DNA from: Natronoarchaeum rubrum | GTDB lineage: Archaea; Halobacteriota; Halobacteria; Halobacteriales; Natronoarchaeaceae | Length of the DNA stretch: 64,000 bases | NCBI RefSeq assembly: GCF_024494695.1 | Contig: NZ_JANHDP010000001.1 | Span: forward strand, 186,001-250,000 | Reading direction: 5' to 3' | Shown here: piece by piece, positions 17,401 to 26,330 of the stretch | Position numbering within the stretch: position 1 is the stretch's first letter | Layout of the letters: every line of letters begins with the position of its first letter | Notes under the pieces: generated by a model | Seen by the model: only the letters and a program-made list of their open reading frames with translations | Told to the model about the DNA's origin: nothing | The model's database searches: none | Made by a program: the position numbers and the translations under genes

Positions 17401-18645
17401 ATGGCAGCCGCGGCGGGGGCGATGACCGAGCCCCACGTTCTGGCCCACGCGAAGCGTCGCCTGTTTCCCGACGACGAACGGCGCCGAGGCTACGCCGTCG
17501 TCGACACGCAGTTCGCCCGGGAGCGCTGGCTCGCCGACGAGCCGATCGACCCGGCGATCCGCGAGACGCTCGCGCCGTTCAACCACGTCCGCGTCGGCAC
17601 CGGCTACCCGGATCTGGTCGGCGTCCGGACGCTGGACGACGAGTGGCTGGCCGCGGACCGACTCGGCGACGATCCGCCGCTGGTCGCGATCGAGGCCAAG
17701 GGCCGAACCGAAAGCGGTCGCGTCGACGTCGAACGCGGCGTCGTGCAGGCCTACGACCGGCTTCACGAGGCCAACGCCGCCTACGTCGCGGCGCCGTCGG
17801 CGTCGATCTCCCAGTCCGCCCGAACGCTCGCTCGGGAGCTGAACGTCGGCGTCCTCGGCGTCGACGCCGACGGCGCCGTCGAGCCGATCGAACGCCCGCG
17901 GGTCGTGGGCAACCGGACGACGACCGAGACGGACGCGATCCGGTTCCAGGCGAGCGCGCAGGGCGTCGCCGACCGATCGTTCTCGTTGAATCATCCGAAA
18001 AACTACCTCGCGTACCCGCTTGCGGCGTACCATCCGGAGGATACCGAAACGATCGTTGAGCGGCGGGTCGTCGGAGCAGTCGAGGGCGCTCGTCAGGGCG
18101 CCGAGTTCCTCGATCTCGTCGACGTGACGCCGACCCGGACCGAACTGACGCAGCTGGGCGGGGAGGTCGTCCGGTTCGCGCTCCGCGAGTACGGGTCGGT
18201 CGACGCCGCGCTCGACGCGTTCGAGGGCTGGAAGCGATCGAGCCGGCGTTTCTGCGAGGCGGCGCCGCGGTGGGGGCAGCTCGCACGCCGCGTCGTCTAC
18301 GCGTACCCGGCGACGCAGCTGCTCGTCGAGGAGCTCCAGCACATGCACGACGACGGCATCGCGGCGCCGACGCTGGTCGAGCTCGTCACCTACCTCCACG
18401 AGCTCCATCCGACGTTCACGATCGAGCTGTTCGTTCGCGGTACCGACGACGTCCGGCGTCGCGCGCTGGGGCCCGAGGGCCAACTGCGCGTCGGGCCGCT
18501 CGCGGACGGCGAGACGTACCACTCGCCGACCGTGTTCCAGCTCAAGGCGATGCTGTACCACGCCGGCATCCTGACCGAGCGCGGCGCCGAGCCGTCGAAC
18601 CTCGATCCCCAGGCGGACGTCTGGGCGCTTCGAGAGCGCCTGTGA
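17401..18645 (+). CDS. PD-(D/E)XK nuclease-like protein with C-terminal helical domain
   Basis: 414 residues (ATG at 17422 is an alternative start). The N-terminal 170 residues contain GTGYPDLVGV (Asp71), LVAIEAKGR (Glu98, Lys100) and GVVQAYDR (Gln116). This ordering of PD, ExK and Q, separated by strands, is the pattern of the restriction-endonuclease-like fold. The following 250 residues are mixed and include winged-helix-like parts (LVELVTYLHELHPTFTIELF ... YHSPTVFQLKAMLYHAGILT). No methylase or specificity gene is adjacent, so a restriction system is not shown. It could be a DNA repair or defence nuclease, or a catalytically idle relative. The function is unproven. Confidence 0.6.
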   Translation: MAAAAGAMTEPHVLAHAKRRLFPDDERRRGYAVVDTQFARERWLADEPIDPAIRETLAPFNHVRVGTGYPDLVGVRTLDDEWLAADRLGDDPPLVAIEAKGRTESGRVDVERGVVQAYDRLHEANAAYVAAPSASISQSARTLARELNVGVLGVDADGAVEPIERPRVVGNRTTTETDAIRFQASAQGVADRSFSLNHPKNYLAYPLAAYHPEDTETIVERRVVGAVEGARQGAEFLDLVDVTPTRTELTQLGGEVVRFALREYGSVDAALDAFEGWKRSSRRFCEAAPRWGQLARRVVYAYPATQLLVEELQHMHDDGIAAPTLVELVTYLHELHPTFTIELFVRGTDDVRRRALGPEGQLRVGPLADGETYHSPTVFQLKAMLYHAGILTERGAEPSNLDPQADVWALRERL

Positions 18646-18754
18646 CGTGCGAACGCGGCGGCGCCGCTGTCCCGGTCGCGAGCTGCGCGGGTGCGTCACG
18701 GCGACCGACGGCGCGCCCCCTCCGTTGATTGTGGTTCGGAGTCACATCGTACCT

Positions 18755-19240
18755 ATGACGTTCGTAGTCCCGTTCGACGGGTCGACGCTGTCGGAGGCCG
18801 CCCTGGCTCGGGCCGTCGAGTACGGCGACGCGCTCGGGCAAGAAGTCGTCGCGGTGAGCGTCGTCCCGGAGCGAAAACGGTTCGCGCGCGAGAAGGGCTG
18901 GATCGGCGAGGGGGAGTCATTCGACGTCGATGCGGCCGTCGAGACGCTTCGCGAGCGGGTCGCGGACGTGGCGCCCGACGTCGCCTTCGAGGCCGAGCGG
19001 ATCCGGGAGTATCCGCCCCCAGAGGAGTTGGCGGATCGCGTCGAGCAACTCGCCCTGGCGCACGATCCGACGGTCCTGTTCGTGGGCAGCGAGAACGTCG
19101 GCCGGATCGTGACGCCGCTCGCCAGCGTCGGCGCGCAGGTTTCCGACGATCCGACCTACGACGTCTACCTCGTCCGGAGTGCGGAGCCCAGAGCGATCGC
19201 GGGGCTCGGCGCCGCCGCGGACGACCGCGAGGACGTTTAG
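18755..19240 (+). CDS. UspA-family universal stress protein
   Basis: 161 residues from ATG 18755. It starts MTFVVPFDGSTLSEAALARAVE, the first strand and helix of the Usp fold, and continues with EVVAVSVVPE. The usual ATP-binding loop G-x2-G-x9-GS is only partly kept near FVGSENVGRI, so nucleotide binding is uncertain. These cytoplasmic proteins are expressed under stress or starvation, and haloarchaea have dozens. It lies 65 bases before the CBS-MaoC gene in the same direction. Confidence 0.8.
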   Translation: MTFVVPFDGSTLSEAALARAVEYGDALGQEVVAVSVVPERKRFAREKGWIGEGESFDVDAAVETLRERVADVAPDVAFEAERIREYPPPEELADRVEQLALAHDPTVLFVGSENVGRIVTPLASVGAQVSDDPTYDVYLVRSAEPRAIAGLGAAADDREDV

Positions 19241-19305
19241 TGTCTCCGGTGTGGCGCGTCGGCGGTCCCGGATAGCTTCTTGCCCGGCGGGATCGAAGCA
19301 CGCGT

Positions 19306-20181
19306 ATGCTCGGCTCGTTGTCCGTCGAAGAGATCATGATCAGCGACGTCGACGTCCTCGGACGGTCCGCGGGCGCGCGAACCGTCGCGCGGACGCTCCG
19401 CGAGGGCGACGTCGGGGCGGTGATCGTCGACGGCGACCCTCGGGGGATCGTCACGCAGACCGACGTGGTCGACCTTCTCGCGTCCGGGCGCGACGCCGCG
19501 GCGGTGTCGGCGAGCGAGATGATGTCCTCGCCGCTGGTGACGATCGCACCGGATGCGACGATCGAGGACGCGGTACGCGAGATGGCACACCACGGCGTCG
19601 AGCGACTCGTCGTCACCGAGGCCGAGGAGATCGTCGGCGTCGTCACGACCGGCGAGGTGTCCTACTACGTTCCGAAACTGGTCCCCGGACGGCCCGAGGA
19701 GCGCGGCGAATCTGACCCGCGGATCGGCGTCTCCTACGCGGAGGAGGGCTGGGAGTTCGAACACGAGGACCGCGAGACCAGAGGCGAGATCGACGTCGGC
19801 GACCGCGTCAGGTTCACCAAGCAGATCGACGACGCGGACGTCCGGGCGTTCGCGGAGGCGAGCGGCGACACGAACCGTCTCCACCTCGACGAAAGCTACG
19901 CCGCCCGGACGCGGTTCGGCGGCCGGATCGTCCACGGCCTGCTGGCGGCCGGGCTGATCAGCGCCGCGCTGGCGCGGATCCCCGGGCTTACGATATATCT
20001 CTCGCAGGATCTGTCGTTCCGGGAACCGGTCGACGTCGGCGAGACGGTCACCGCGATCTGCGAGTTCGTGAAGTCGCTGGGAGCGGACCGCTACAGGCTG
20101 ACTACCCGGCTGTACGGAGCGGACGGCGAGGTCGCGATCGACGGAACGGCGACGGTGATGATGCTCTCCGTCCCGGCGTGA
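19306..20181 (+). CDS. CBS-pair and MaoC-dehydratase fusion protein
   Basis: 291 residues. Residues 1-125 form a CBS pair (VEEIMISDVDVL ... GAVIVDGDPRGIVTQTDVVDLLASG; SASEMMSSPLVTIAPDATIEDAVREM ... EEIVGVVTTGEVSYY), which usually binds adenine nucleotides. Residues about 160-290 form a MaoC hot-dog domain: VRAFAEASGDTNRLHLDESYA carries the Asp and His of the (R)-specific enoyl-CoA hydratase motif, and GRIVHGLLAAGLIS follows. The simplest reading is a hydratase, or an acyl-CoA binding domain, controlled by nucleotide or energy state. Polyhydroxyalkanoate or fatty acid metabolism is possible. The start has a purine-rich region but no clear TATA. Confidence 0.85.
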   Translation: MLGSLSVEEIMISDVDVLGRSAGARTVARTLREGDVGAVIVDGDPRGIVTQTDVVDLLASGRDAAAVSASEMMSSPLVTIAPDATIEDAVREMAHHGVERLVVTEAEEIVGVVTTGEVSYYVPKLVPGRPEERGESDPRIGVSYAEEGWEFEHEDRETRGEIDVGDRVRFTKQIDDADVRAFAEASGDTNRLHLDESYAARTRFGGRIVHGLLAAGLISAALARIPGLTIYLSQDLSFREPVDVGETVTAICEFVKSLGADRYRLTTRLYGADGEVAIDGTATVMMLSVPA

Positions 20182-20233
20182 TCGCCCCTCGGTCTCGGCG
20201 CCTGCCGTCCGCCCCGTCGTCGACAAACCGCTG

Positions 20234-20713
20234 TCAGGCGGTGTCGTCGGGTTCGAACCCGGGCGGGAGCCCGGTGTGTCTGACGCCCGATCGGTCTTCG
20301 ATCTGGAACTCGTAGAGCGCGACCCCGGCCGACAGGTCGGGGTCGTCCAGCACCGCGGGGCGCCACGCTCCATCCAGTTCCTCGCGGACCGCGTCGCGCC
20401 TGGATTCCGGCACCGCCTCGATCGATCCCGACAGCTGGACGCACTCCCAGTTGTACGCCGTGTCGGCCTCGTAGACGAGGAAGTCCGCGCTCCCGGCGGC
20501 GTCGCTCAGTTCGCGCTTGCGGCTCTCCTCGCCCACCTGGTACGTGAAGTAGAGCGCCGACTCGTCGTCGTAATCGTACGACATCGGGATCTGGTACGCG
20601 CCGTCGTCGTCGGGCAGCGCGAGCACGCCCACGCCCCGGCTCGACAGGAACCCCCCGATCGCGTCGTCGTCCATCCGTTCCAGGCCGAACTCCCCCAGTT
20701 CGTCGATCGACAT
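20234..20713 (-). CDS. Pyridoxamine 5'-phosphate oxidase-like FMN-binding protein
   Basis: 159 residues from ATG 20713; the ORF is open further upstream but without a plausible start. The split-barrel signature reads VGVLALPDDDGAYQIPMSYDYDDESALYFTY (in pieces), followed by LVYEAD and VQLSGSIEAV. Such proteins bind FMN, or in archaea F420, and reduce or detoxify small molecules. The typical haloarchaeal version, a 150-160 residue single domain, fits. No substrate can be named. Confidence 0.8.
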   Translation of the reverse strand: MSIDELGEFGLERMDDDAIGGFLSSRGVGVLALPDDDGAYQIPMSYDYDDESALYFTYQVGEESRKRELSDAAGSADFLVYEADTAYNWECVQLSGSIEAVPESRRDAVREELDGAWRPAVLDDPDLSAGVALYEFQIEDRSGVRHTGLPPGFEPDDTA

Positions 20714-20796
20714 AGCAGTGACTACGGGAACGGCCCACAAAAACGAAGGACTCGGCGGGGCACGGGACGGCGTTCGGTGGTCGTCCCGGGCGACAC

Positions 20797-21126
20797 TCAC
20801 ACAGGGAGTTCGGGGCCCGGCTTCCAGGTGTTGTCCTCCAGCACGACGAGGTCGTACCGCGCGAGTACCTGCAGAGCTTCGACGACGGCCTCCGCGTCGT
20901 ACTCGACCGCCATCTCCGCCGGAAGCCGCTCGGCGATCGCGCTGCGCGTCCCGCCGTTCATCTCGACGATCGTCTCCAGCAGGACGTCCAGATCGTCCGC
21001 GATCGACTCGGTGACGCCGCTTCTGCCGTCCGGCGACCGAAGTTTGGTCACCACGTCGTCGTAGTTTCCGTTGATCTCCACCGATATGGATACGTCTTCG
21101 CCGTCATTCTCCGTTTCTTCGGCCAT
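20797..21126 (-). CDS. Uncharacterised protein with winged-helix-like domain
   Basis: 109 residues from ATG 21126. The acidic head (MAEETENDGEDV) leads into IADDLDVLLETIVEMNGGTRSAIAERLPAEMAVEYDAEAVVEALQVLARYDLVVLEDNTWK. This has the helix-turn-helix and beta-wing order of a small MarR or ArsR-like DNA-binding domain, but I cannot name a family. It lies 83 bases upstream of the PNPOx-like gene, in the same direction, and 155 bases downstream of the RdfA-like gene. Confidence 0.6.
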   Translation of the reverse strand: MAEETENDGEDVSISVEINGNYDDVVTKLRSPDGRSGVTESIADDLDVLLETIVEMNGGTRSAIAERLPAEMAVEYDAEAVVEALQVLARYDLVVLEDNTWKPGPELPV

Positions 21127-21280
21127 AGAGTCACTTTCGTATGCAGCGTAGTAAAGGATGTCATCACCTGATCGGGCTCTGGGAATATCACGTCGCATTC
21201 TAATGACGCCTTGCACGCGACGATATCGTCTGCTCCGTATCGGCCTCAATCTGGCGTCAGGGAGCGATGATATGTCCGCG

Positions 21281-21889
21281 TTACTCTCGCTGACACTCGC
21301 AGCCCTGCTGCTCGAACAGTTCCGCGACCGTGTGCTGGGTGCCGCAGTTCTCGCAGAGAATCTGGGCGTCGAGAAACACCTCGAACTGATCGAGGTCGAA
21401 GCGTCCGGAGTCCCGGAGGTTCTCGATACGTTCCTGGGTCACTGACTCCGTGCGCGCCATCAGGCGGCGGATGCTCCGTCGGTCCTTCTCGATTTTCTCC
21501 CGATCGGACTGGCCCTCGTACTCGGCGTCGCGGTACTCCTGCAGATAGCTCCGGATCGCCTGGTAGGTGACGAACTGTCGGTCGAGCCGATCGACGTCGA
21601 CGCCGTCGCGTTCGAGCCGGGTTCGCGTCTCGGTGCGGACGCCGCTGCTGACCTCCTCGCCCGCGAGTCGGTCGTAGATTCCGTCGGCGTCGAACGCGTC
21701 CGCCTCGGCGTCGCGCAGCGTTCGTTCCAGTAGTCGTTTGTTGAAGTGGTCCGCGAGATCGCGGAGGCTCATTCGATCGTCTCCCTCGGCGGTCCAGCGC
21801 GCTTCGAGTTCGTCGCCGAACCCGTCGAGATTGTGCTCGTCGATCAGTCTGGCGACCTTGCTCGACGGCCGATCGGTCGTGTCAGTCAT
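21281..21889 (-). CDS. rdfA: Probable rod-determining factor RdfA
   Basis: 202 residues. The opening SSKVARLIDEHNLDGFGDELEARWTAEGDDRMSLRDLADHFN (given in parts: SKVARLIDEHNLDGFGDEL, RWTAEGDDRMSLRDLADHF) and the helical middle with a terminal zinc-ribbon-like CENCGTQHTVAELFEQQGCEC match the haloarchaeal RdfA family. RdfA is known to be required for the rod shape in Haloferax volcanii. The four cysteines near the end could bind zinc. The genes around it are unrelated to shape. The family call rests on remembered sequence patterns, not on a database search. Confidence 0.7.
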   Translation of the reverse strand: MTDTTDRPSSKVARLIDEHNLDGFGDELEARWTAEGDDRMSLRDLADHFNKRLLERTLRDAEADAFDADGIYDRLAGEEVSSGVRTETRTRLERDGVDVDRLDRQFVTYQAIRSYLQEYRDAEYEGQSDREKIEKDRRSIRRLMARTESVTQERIENLRDSGRFDLDQFEVFLDAQILCENCGTQHTVAELFEQQGCECQRE

Positions 21890-22041
21890 TGTGAATCGTT
21901 TCTGTGACGGTCGTCACCAAGCCATCGCTTCGCGGAGACGATGCGGTCGGACTGCGGTCGTCGGTCGACGGCCGTCGGACGCCGCGTTTCGGCCGGCCGG
22001 GACGACGCGTCGGCGTCGGTCGTCGAATCATCGTCGTTCTC

Positions 22042-23412
22042 TCAGTACTCCTTGTATCCTTTTTCGAGGGGCTTGATCGTCGGTTCCGCGCCCTCGACTT
22101 CCCGGATGTACTCCAGAAGCGTCTCTTTGAGCTGATCCGCGACCTCCCGATAGTTCGGCCGACCGGCGAGGTTCACTCGCTCGGCGGGGTCACGCCGCAG
22201 GTCGTACAGGTTCCGCTCGACGTAGATTTCGCTCGCCGGGCTTCCGTTGCCGCCCCGCCAGCCCGTGCGCTTGGGCGCGGCGACGGCGTACTTCCAGCGG
22301 TCCGTCCGCAGCGCCCGCCCGACCTGCGACTCGCTGACCTGGATGAACGCCGTTCCGTCGTCGTCCGGTTCGTCGCCGCGAACGACCGGCAGGAGGCTTT
22401 CGCCGTGCATCTCGTCGGGGGCGTCGACGCCCGCCGCGTCGAGCAGCGTGGGCGGCAGGTCGATCGTACTGGTCACCCGCTTCACGTCGCGGCCCTCGTC
22501 GAACCCGGGTCCTGCGAGGATCGCCGGAACGCGGACCGCGGACTCGTGGGGCGTTCGCTTGTACTCCCCGGGGCGCGTCCGGAAGTGACAGCCGTGATCT
22601 GACGTGTACGCGACGACCGTCTCCTCGCGGACGCTCCGCTCGTCGAGGGCGTCCAGCAGTTCCGCCACGGCTTCGTCCAGCCGTTCGACCATCCCGTAGT
22701 AGTCCGGCAGCTCGCGTTGCCAGTCGCCGGGGAAGTCCTGCAGGTCCGGCGGGACGTACGGATCGGTCTCGTACCGCTCGGCGTAGCCGTCGGGCGCCAC
22801 GAACTCCCACCGGTCGTTCTGGTGGTGGGGTTCGAGATACGACACGACGAGAAAGAACGGCTCCGACAGCTCGTCGAGCGCGTCGATCGCGAAGTCGGTG
22901 AACGCGTCGGTTCTGTACTGGTCGAAGGTGACTTCGTTCCCCTCGCCGTCGAACAGGTGCCCTTCGTTCGGCTGCGTGGTGAACTCGGGAACGTCGGCGG
23001 CGCGCCAGAAGTCGACGTACCCGCCCTGCCGTTCGGGGGCGACGGGTTCGTCGAACGCACCGCCGACGTGCCAGTTCCCGACGAACCCGACGTCGTACCC
23101 CGCTTCCGAGAAGTGATGCGCGAGCGTCGGCTCGGCCTCGTCGAGCGCCATCGACTCCCGCCAGACGCCGGCCTCGGTCGCGAACCGTCCCGTGTGGAAC
23201 GCCGCGCGGAACGGCGCACAGACCGGCTGGGGCGAGATCGCGCGTTCGACGACCGTCCCCCGTCGCGCGAGGGTGTCGAGCGTCGGCGTGAGATCCATCG
23301 GGCTCCCGTAGGCGCCCAGCGTGTCCCACCGCTGCTGGTCGGTCATCAACACAAGCACGTTCGGCGGCGCGCCGTCGGTTCCTGCCGTCGTCTCGTTTGG
23401 CGAGTGCGTCAT
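22042..23412 (-). CDS. Sulfatase (type I, formylglycine-dependent)
   Basis: 456 residues. The start NVLVLMTDQQRWDTLGAYG carries the metal-binding aspartate, and VCAPFRAAFHTGRFATE holds the formylglycine motif C-x-P-x-R (CAPFR, with Phe in place of the usual Ser). Later blocks VGNWHVGG, FLVVSYLEPHHQNDRWE and VVAYTSDHGCHFRTRPGEYKRTPHESAVRVPAIL complete the alkaline-phosphatase-fold sulfatase. The cysteine must be converted to formylglycine by a maturase encoded elsewhere. No signal peptide is present, so it acts inside the cell on imported sulfated material. It lies 43 bases after iclR in the same direction and so is probably cotranscribed with it. Confidence 0.88.
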   Translation of the reverse strand: MTHSPNETTAGTDGAPPNVLVLMTDQQRWDTLGAYGSPMDLTPTLDTLARRGTVVERAISPQPVCAPFRAAFHTGRFATEAGVWRESMALDEAEPTLAHHFSEAGYDVGFVGNWHVGGAFDEPVAPERQGGYVDFWRAADVPEFTTQPNEGHLFDGEGNEVTFDQYRTDAFTDFAIDALDELSEPFFLVVSYLEPHHQNDRWEFVAPDGYAERYETDPYVPPDLQDFPGDWQRELPDYYGMVERLDEAVAELLDALDERSVREETVVAYTSDHGCHFRTRPGEYKRTPHESAVRVPAILAGPGFDEGRDVKRVTSTIDLPPTLLDAAGVDAPDEMHGESLLPVVRGDEPDDDGTAFIQVSESQVGRALRTDRWKYAVAAPKRTGWRGGNGSPASEIYVERNLYDLRRDPAERVNLAGRPNYREVADQLKETLLEYIREVEGAEPTIKPLEKGYKEY

Positions 23413-23455
23413 GGTCGTTCAGGTGGTCGCTTCGATGTGGTCGAGTGCCGTGCGA

Positions 23456-24241
23456 TCATTCGACGAACCGGTTCCTGATGGAGTTTGTGGTGCTGCCGAT
23501 GATGCTCGGGAAGTCCAACTCGACGGCCTTTTCGCGCATCCTGTCGGCCGGTCCCGACACCGTCACCGCGCCGACGGCGTCGTTGTCCGAGTTCGTGATC
23601 GGCGCGGCGACGCAGTGCTGTTCGAGGTCGAGTTCGCCCCTGTCGTGGGCGATCCGATCGTCGTGGATCGTCCTGAGTTCCTCGCGCATCGTCTCCCGGT
23701 CCGTGATCGTGTTCTCAGTGAGCTTCGGGAAGCCGTACTCCTCGAAGATGCGCTCCCGGTCCTCGTCGGGGACGTACGCGAGGATGGCCTTGCCGCCGGC
23801 GGTCGCCGTCAGCGGGACGCGCTCTCCCTCGTACAGCTCCGTCGGCGGCTCGTTCGACCCGGAGACCCGCGTGAGGTAGATCCCCCAGCCGTGTTCGGGG
23901 ATCATCACGCTCGCGACCTCGCCGGTCGCTTCGGCCAGCTTCTCCAGGGGTTCGCGGGCCGTCTCGTACAGGTCCATTCGCGCGCGGACGCTCGCCCCGA
24001 GTCCCAGGAAGCCGAGGCTCAGGCGGTACTTCCCGTCCTCTTTGACCACGTACTCGATCTCCCGGAGCGTGTTGAGATGCTTGTGGACGGTCCCCTTCCC
24101 GAGCGAGAGCTCCTCGGCGAGCTCGGTCACCCCGGCGCCGTCCCGTCGCTGGAGCGCTTCGATCACCCGGAAGCTCGTCACGGTGGTGCTGGCGATCCGG
24201 CCCTCGACATCGTCGGGCGCCGGAACCGCGAAGTGATCCAT
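23456..24241 (-). CDS. IclR-family transcriptional regulator
   Basis: 261 residues from ATG 24241; upstream ATG 24280 would place the start inside the operator. The N-terminal winged helix is SFRVIEALQRRDGAGVTELAEELSLGKGTVHKHLNTLREIEYVV, followed by the effector domain with LTRVSGS, LTATAGGKAILAY and AVGAVTVSGPADRM. IclR proteins bind palindromes as dimers or tetramers and respond to a sugar-acid or related small molecule. A TATA-like box (TTTATCATC on the minus strand, 24263-24271) precedes the start by 22-30 bases. The gene is divergent from GH42 and shares a 17-base inverted repeat with it. It probably controls the galactoside block and itself. Confidence 0.9.
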   Translation of the reverse strand: MDHFAVPAPDDVEGRIASTTVTSFRVIEALQRRDGAGVTELAEELSLGKGTVHKHLNTLREIEYVVKEDGKYRLSLGFLGLGASVRARMDLYETAREPLEKLAEATGEVASVMIPEHGWGIYLTRVSGSNEPPTELYEGERVPLTATAGGKAILAYVPDEDRERIFEEYGFPKLTENTITDRETMREELRTIHDDRIAHDRGELDLEQHCVAAPITNSDNDAVGAVTVSGPADRMREKAVELDFPSIIGSTTNSIRNRFVE

Positions 24242-24274
24242 GCCCCCAGTAGAGCGCTCCCGGATGATAAACCT

Positions 24275-24291
24275 GTTCACGTATCGTGAAA
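24275..24291. promoter_or_regulatory. Inverted-repeat site 1 (iclR / GH42), probable IclR operator
   Basis: GTTCACGTATCGTGAAA has arms TTCAC and GTGAA around a five-base centre. It lies between the divergent iclR and GH42 genes, upstream of both predicted TATA boxes (24263-24271 for iclR, about 24306-24313 for GH42). Three near-copies of the same 17-mer lie at 26860, 27054 and 29205. An upstream position favours activation, but that is an inference. Confidence 0.7.
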
Positions 24292-24338
24292 ATCCGCGGT
24301 CGGAAAGAAATATGGTGGCCCCCTTCCGGGGTGGTGGT

Positions 24339-26330
24339 ATGGCAATCGGAGTCTGCTACTTCCCCGAACACTGGCCCAGCGAGCGCTGGGAGACCGACGT
24401 CCGACAGATGGCCGAGGCCGGCATCGAGTACGTTCGCATGGCGGAGTTCTCCTGGGGTCGTATCGAACCGGAGCGCGGCGAGTTCGCGTTCGACTGGCTC
24501 GACGAGGCGATCGACCTGATCGGCGAGCACGGCATGGAGGCCGTGCTGTGTACGCCGACGGCGACGCCGCCGAAGTGGCTCGTCGACGAGCATCCCGACG
24601 TCTGCCAGCGCGACGCTGACGGGACGCGCCGCGAGGGGGGCAGCCGACGGTTCACCTGCTTCAACTCGCCGACCTACCGCGAGGAGACCGAGCGGATCGT
24701 CCGCGAGATGACCGAGCGCTACGCCGACAACCCGCACGTCGCCGGCTGGCAGACCGACAACGAGTTCGGCTGTCACGACACGGTCAACTGCTACTGCGAG
24801 GACTGCAGCGCGGCGTTCAGCGACTGGCTTCGCGATCGGTTCGATTCGGTCGACGATCTCAACGAGGCCTGGGGGACGACGTTCTGGAGCCAGCAGTACG
24901 ACTCGTTCGAGGCCGTCGAGCCGCCGGGACCGACGCCCGCCGAACACCACCCCTCGCGCCTGCTGGCGTACGATCGCTTCAGCAACGACAGCGTCGCCGA
25001 GTACAACCGGCTCCACGTCGACCTGCTCCGGGACGCCAACGACGACTGGTTCGTCACCCACAACTTCATGGGCGACTTCCCGCTCGACTCCCACCGGCTC
25101 GCGGACGATCTGGACTTCCTCGGGTGGGACTCGTACCCGACGGGGTTCGCTCAGGATCGGCGTCCGGGCGAAGCGACGCCCGACGAACTCCGCGCCGGCG
25201 ACCCCGACCAGGTGGGCCTGAACCACGACGTCTACCGCGGCGCCAAGCGCGAGCCGTTCTGGGTGCTCGAACAGCAGCCCGGCGACGTCAACTGGCCGCC
25301 CCACGCGCCCCAGCCCGGCGACGGCGCGATGCGCCTGTGGGCCCACCACGCGGTCGCTCACGGCGCCGACGCCGTGCTGTACTTCCGCTGGCGCCGCTGT
25401 CAGGAGGGCCAGGAGCAGTACCACGCCGGGCTTCGGCGTCAGGACGGCTCGCCCGATCGAGGCTACGACGACGCCACGGCGGCCGCAGAGGAGCTGTTCG
25501 AGCTGGCGCCGGTCGACGCGCCGGTCGCACTGCTACACGACTACGAGAGCCTCTGGGCGACCGGCCACCAGCCCCACTCGCCCGACTGGCACTACTGGAG
25601 CCACCTCCGAGCGTACTACGACGCGCTGCGCGCTCGCGGCGTCCAGGTCGACGTCGTCTCGCCGACCGAGTCGCTCGACGAGTACGCCGCCGCGGTCGCG
25701 CCGACGCTGTATCTCGCCGACGAGGATCTCGCCGCACACCTCGAAGAGTACGTCGACGCCGGCGGCCACCTCCTCCTCGGCGCCCGTACCGGCGAGAAAG
25801 ACCAGTACAATCAGCTCCACGACTCGCTGGCGCCCGGGCCGCTGGCCGATCTCGCCGGCCTGCGCGTCGAACGTCACGAGAGCGTGCCCGAGCAGATCGA
25901 GACGCGCGTGGCCTACGACGGCGCCGAGTACGACTTCCGGACGTGGGCCGGTTGGCTCTCGCTCGACGACGCCGAGCGCAGCGGCACCTACCGGAGCGGC
26001 GAAGCGGACGGCTCGCCGGCGATCGGACGCCGCTCCGCGGGCGACGGGACAGTCACGTACTGTGGGTGCTGGCCGGAAGCCGAACTCGCTGACGCCCTCG
26101 CGACGGACCTCCTCGACGCCGCCGGCGTCGCGTACGCCCAGCGATTCCCTCAGGGCGTTCGGGCCGCCGAACGCGACGGCTACACCTGGGTGACGAACTT
26201 CACCGGCGACCGGGTGACGCTCGACGTCCCGTCGGACGCCCAGTTCGTCGTCGGCGGACCGACGCTCGACGCGTTCGACGTGGCGGTAGTCGACTCGGAA
26301 GTGTCGGCAGTCAGTGGTTCAAAGAAGTAA
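24339..26330 (+). CDS. GH42 beta-galactosidase
   Basis: 663 residues from ATG 24339. This start has a TATA-like AAATAT at 24308-24313, 26-31 bases upstream; ATG 24312 is less suitable because it would overlap that box. GH42 marks are GVCYFPEHWP at the start, the acid/base Glu142 in TDNEFGCHD and the nucleophile Glu311 in WVLEQQPG. Cysteines 107, 145, 151, 153 and 156 (NCYCEDC) match the zinc site of GH42. A trimerisation-type domain and a C-terminal beta domain follow. It hydrolyses beta-galactosides to galactose in the cytoplasm (no signal peptide). It faces iclR and shares an operator with it. Confidence 0.93.
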   Translation: MAIGVCYFPEHWPSERWETDVRQMAEAGIEYVRMAEFSWGRIEPERGEFAFDWLDEAIDLIGEHGMEAVLCTPTATPPKWLVDEHPDVCQRDADGTRREGGSRRFTCFNSPTYREETERIVREMTERYADNPHVAGWQTDNEFGCHDTVNCYCEDCSAAFSDWLRDRFDSVDDLNEAWGTTFWSQQYDSFEAVEPPGPTPAEHHPSRLLAYDRFSNDSVAEYNRLHVDLLRDANDDWFVTHNFMGDFPLDSHRLADDLDFLGWDSYPTGFAQDRRPGEATPDELRAGDPDQVGLNHDVYRGAKREPFWVLEQQPGDVNWPPHAPQPGDGAMRLWAHHAVAHGADAVLYFRWRRCQEGQEQYHAGLRRQDGSPDRGYDDATAAAEELFELAPVDAPVALLHDYESLWATGHQPHSPDWHYWSHLRAYYDALRARGVQVDVVSPTESLDEYAAAVAPTLYLADEDLAAHLEEYVDAGGHLLLGARTGEKDQYNQLHDSLAPGPLADLAGLRVERHESVPEQIETRVAYDGAEYDFRTWAGWLSLDDAERSGTYRSGEADGSPAIGRRSAGDGTVTYCGCWPEAELADALATDLLDAAGVAYAQRFPQGVRAAERDGYTWVTNFTGDRVTLDVPSDAQFVVGGPTLDAFDVAVVDSEVSAVSGSKK

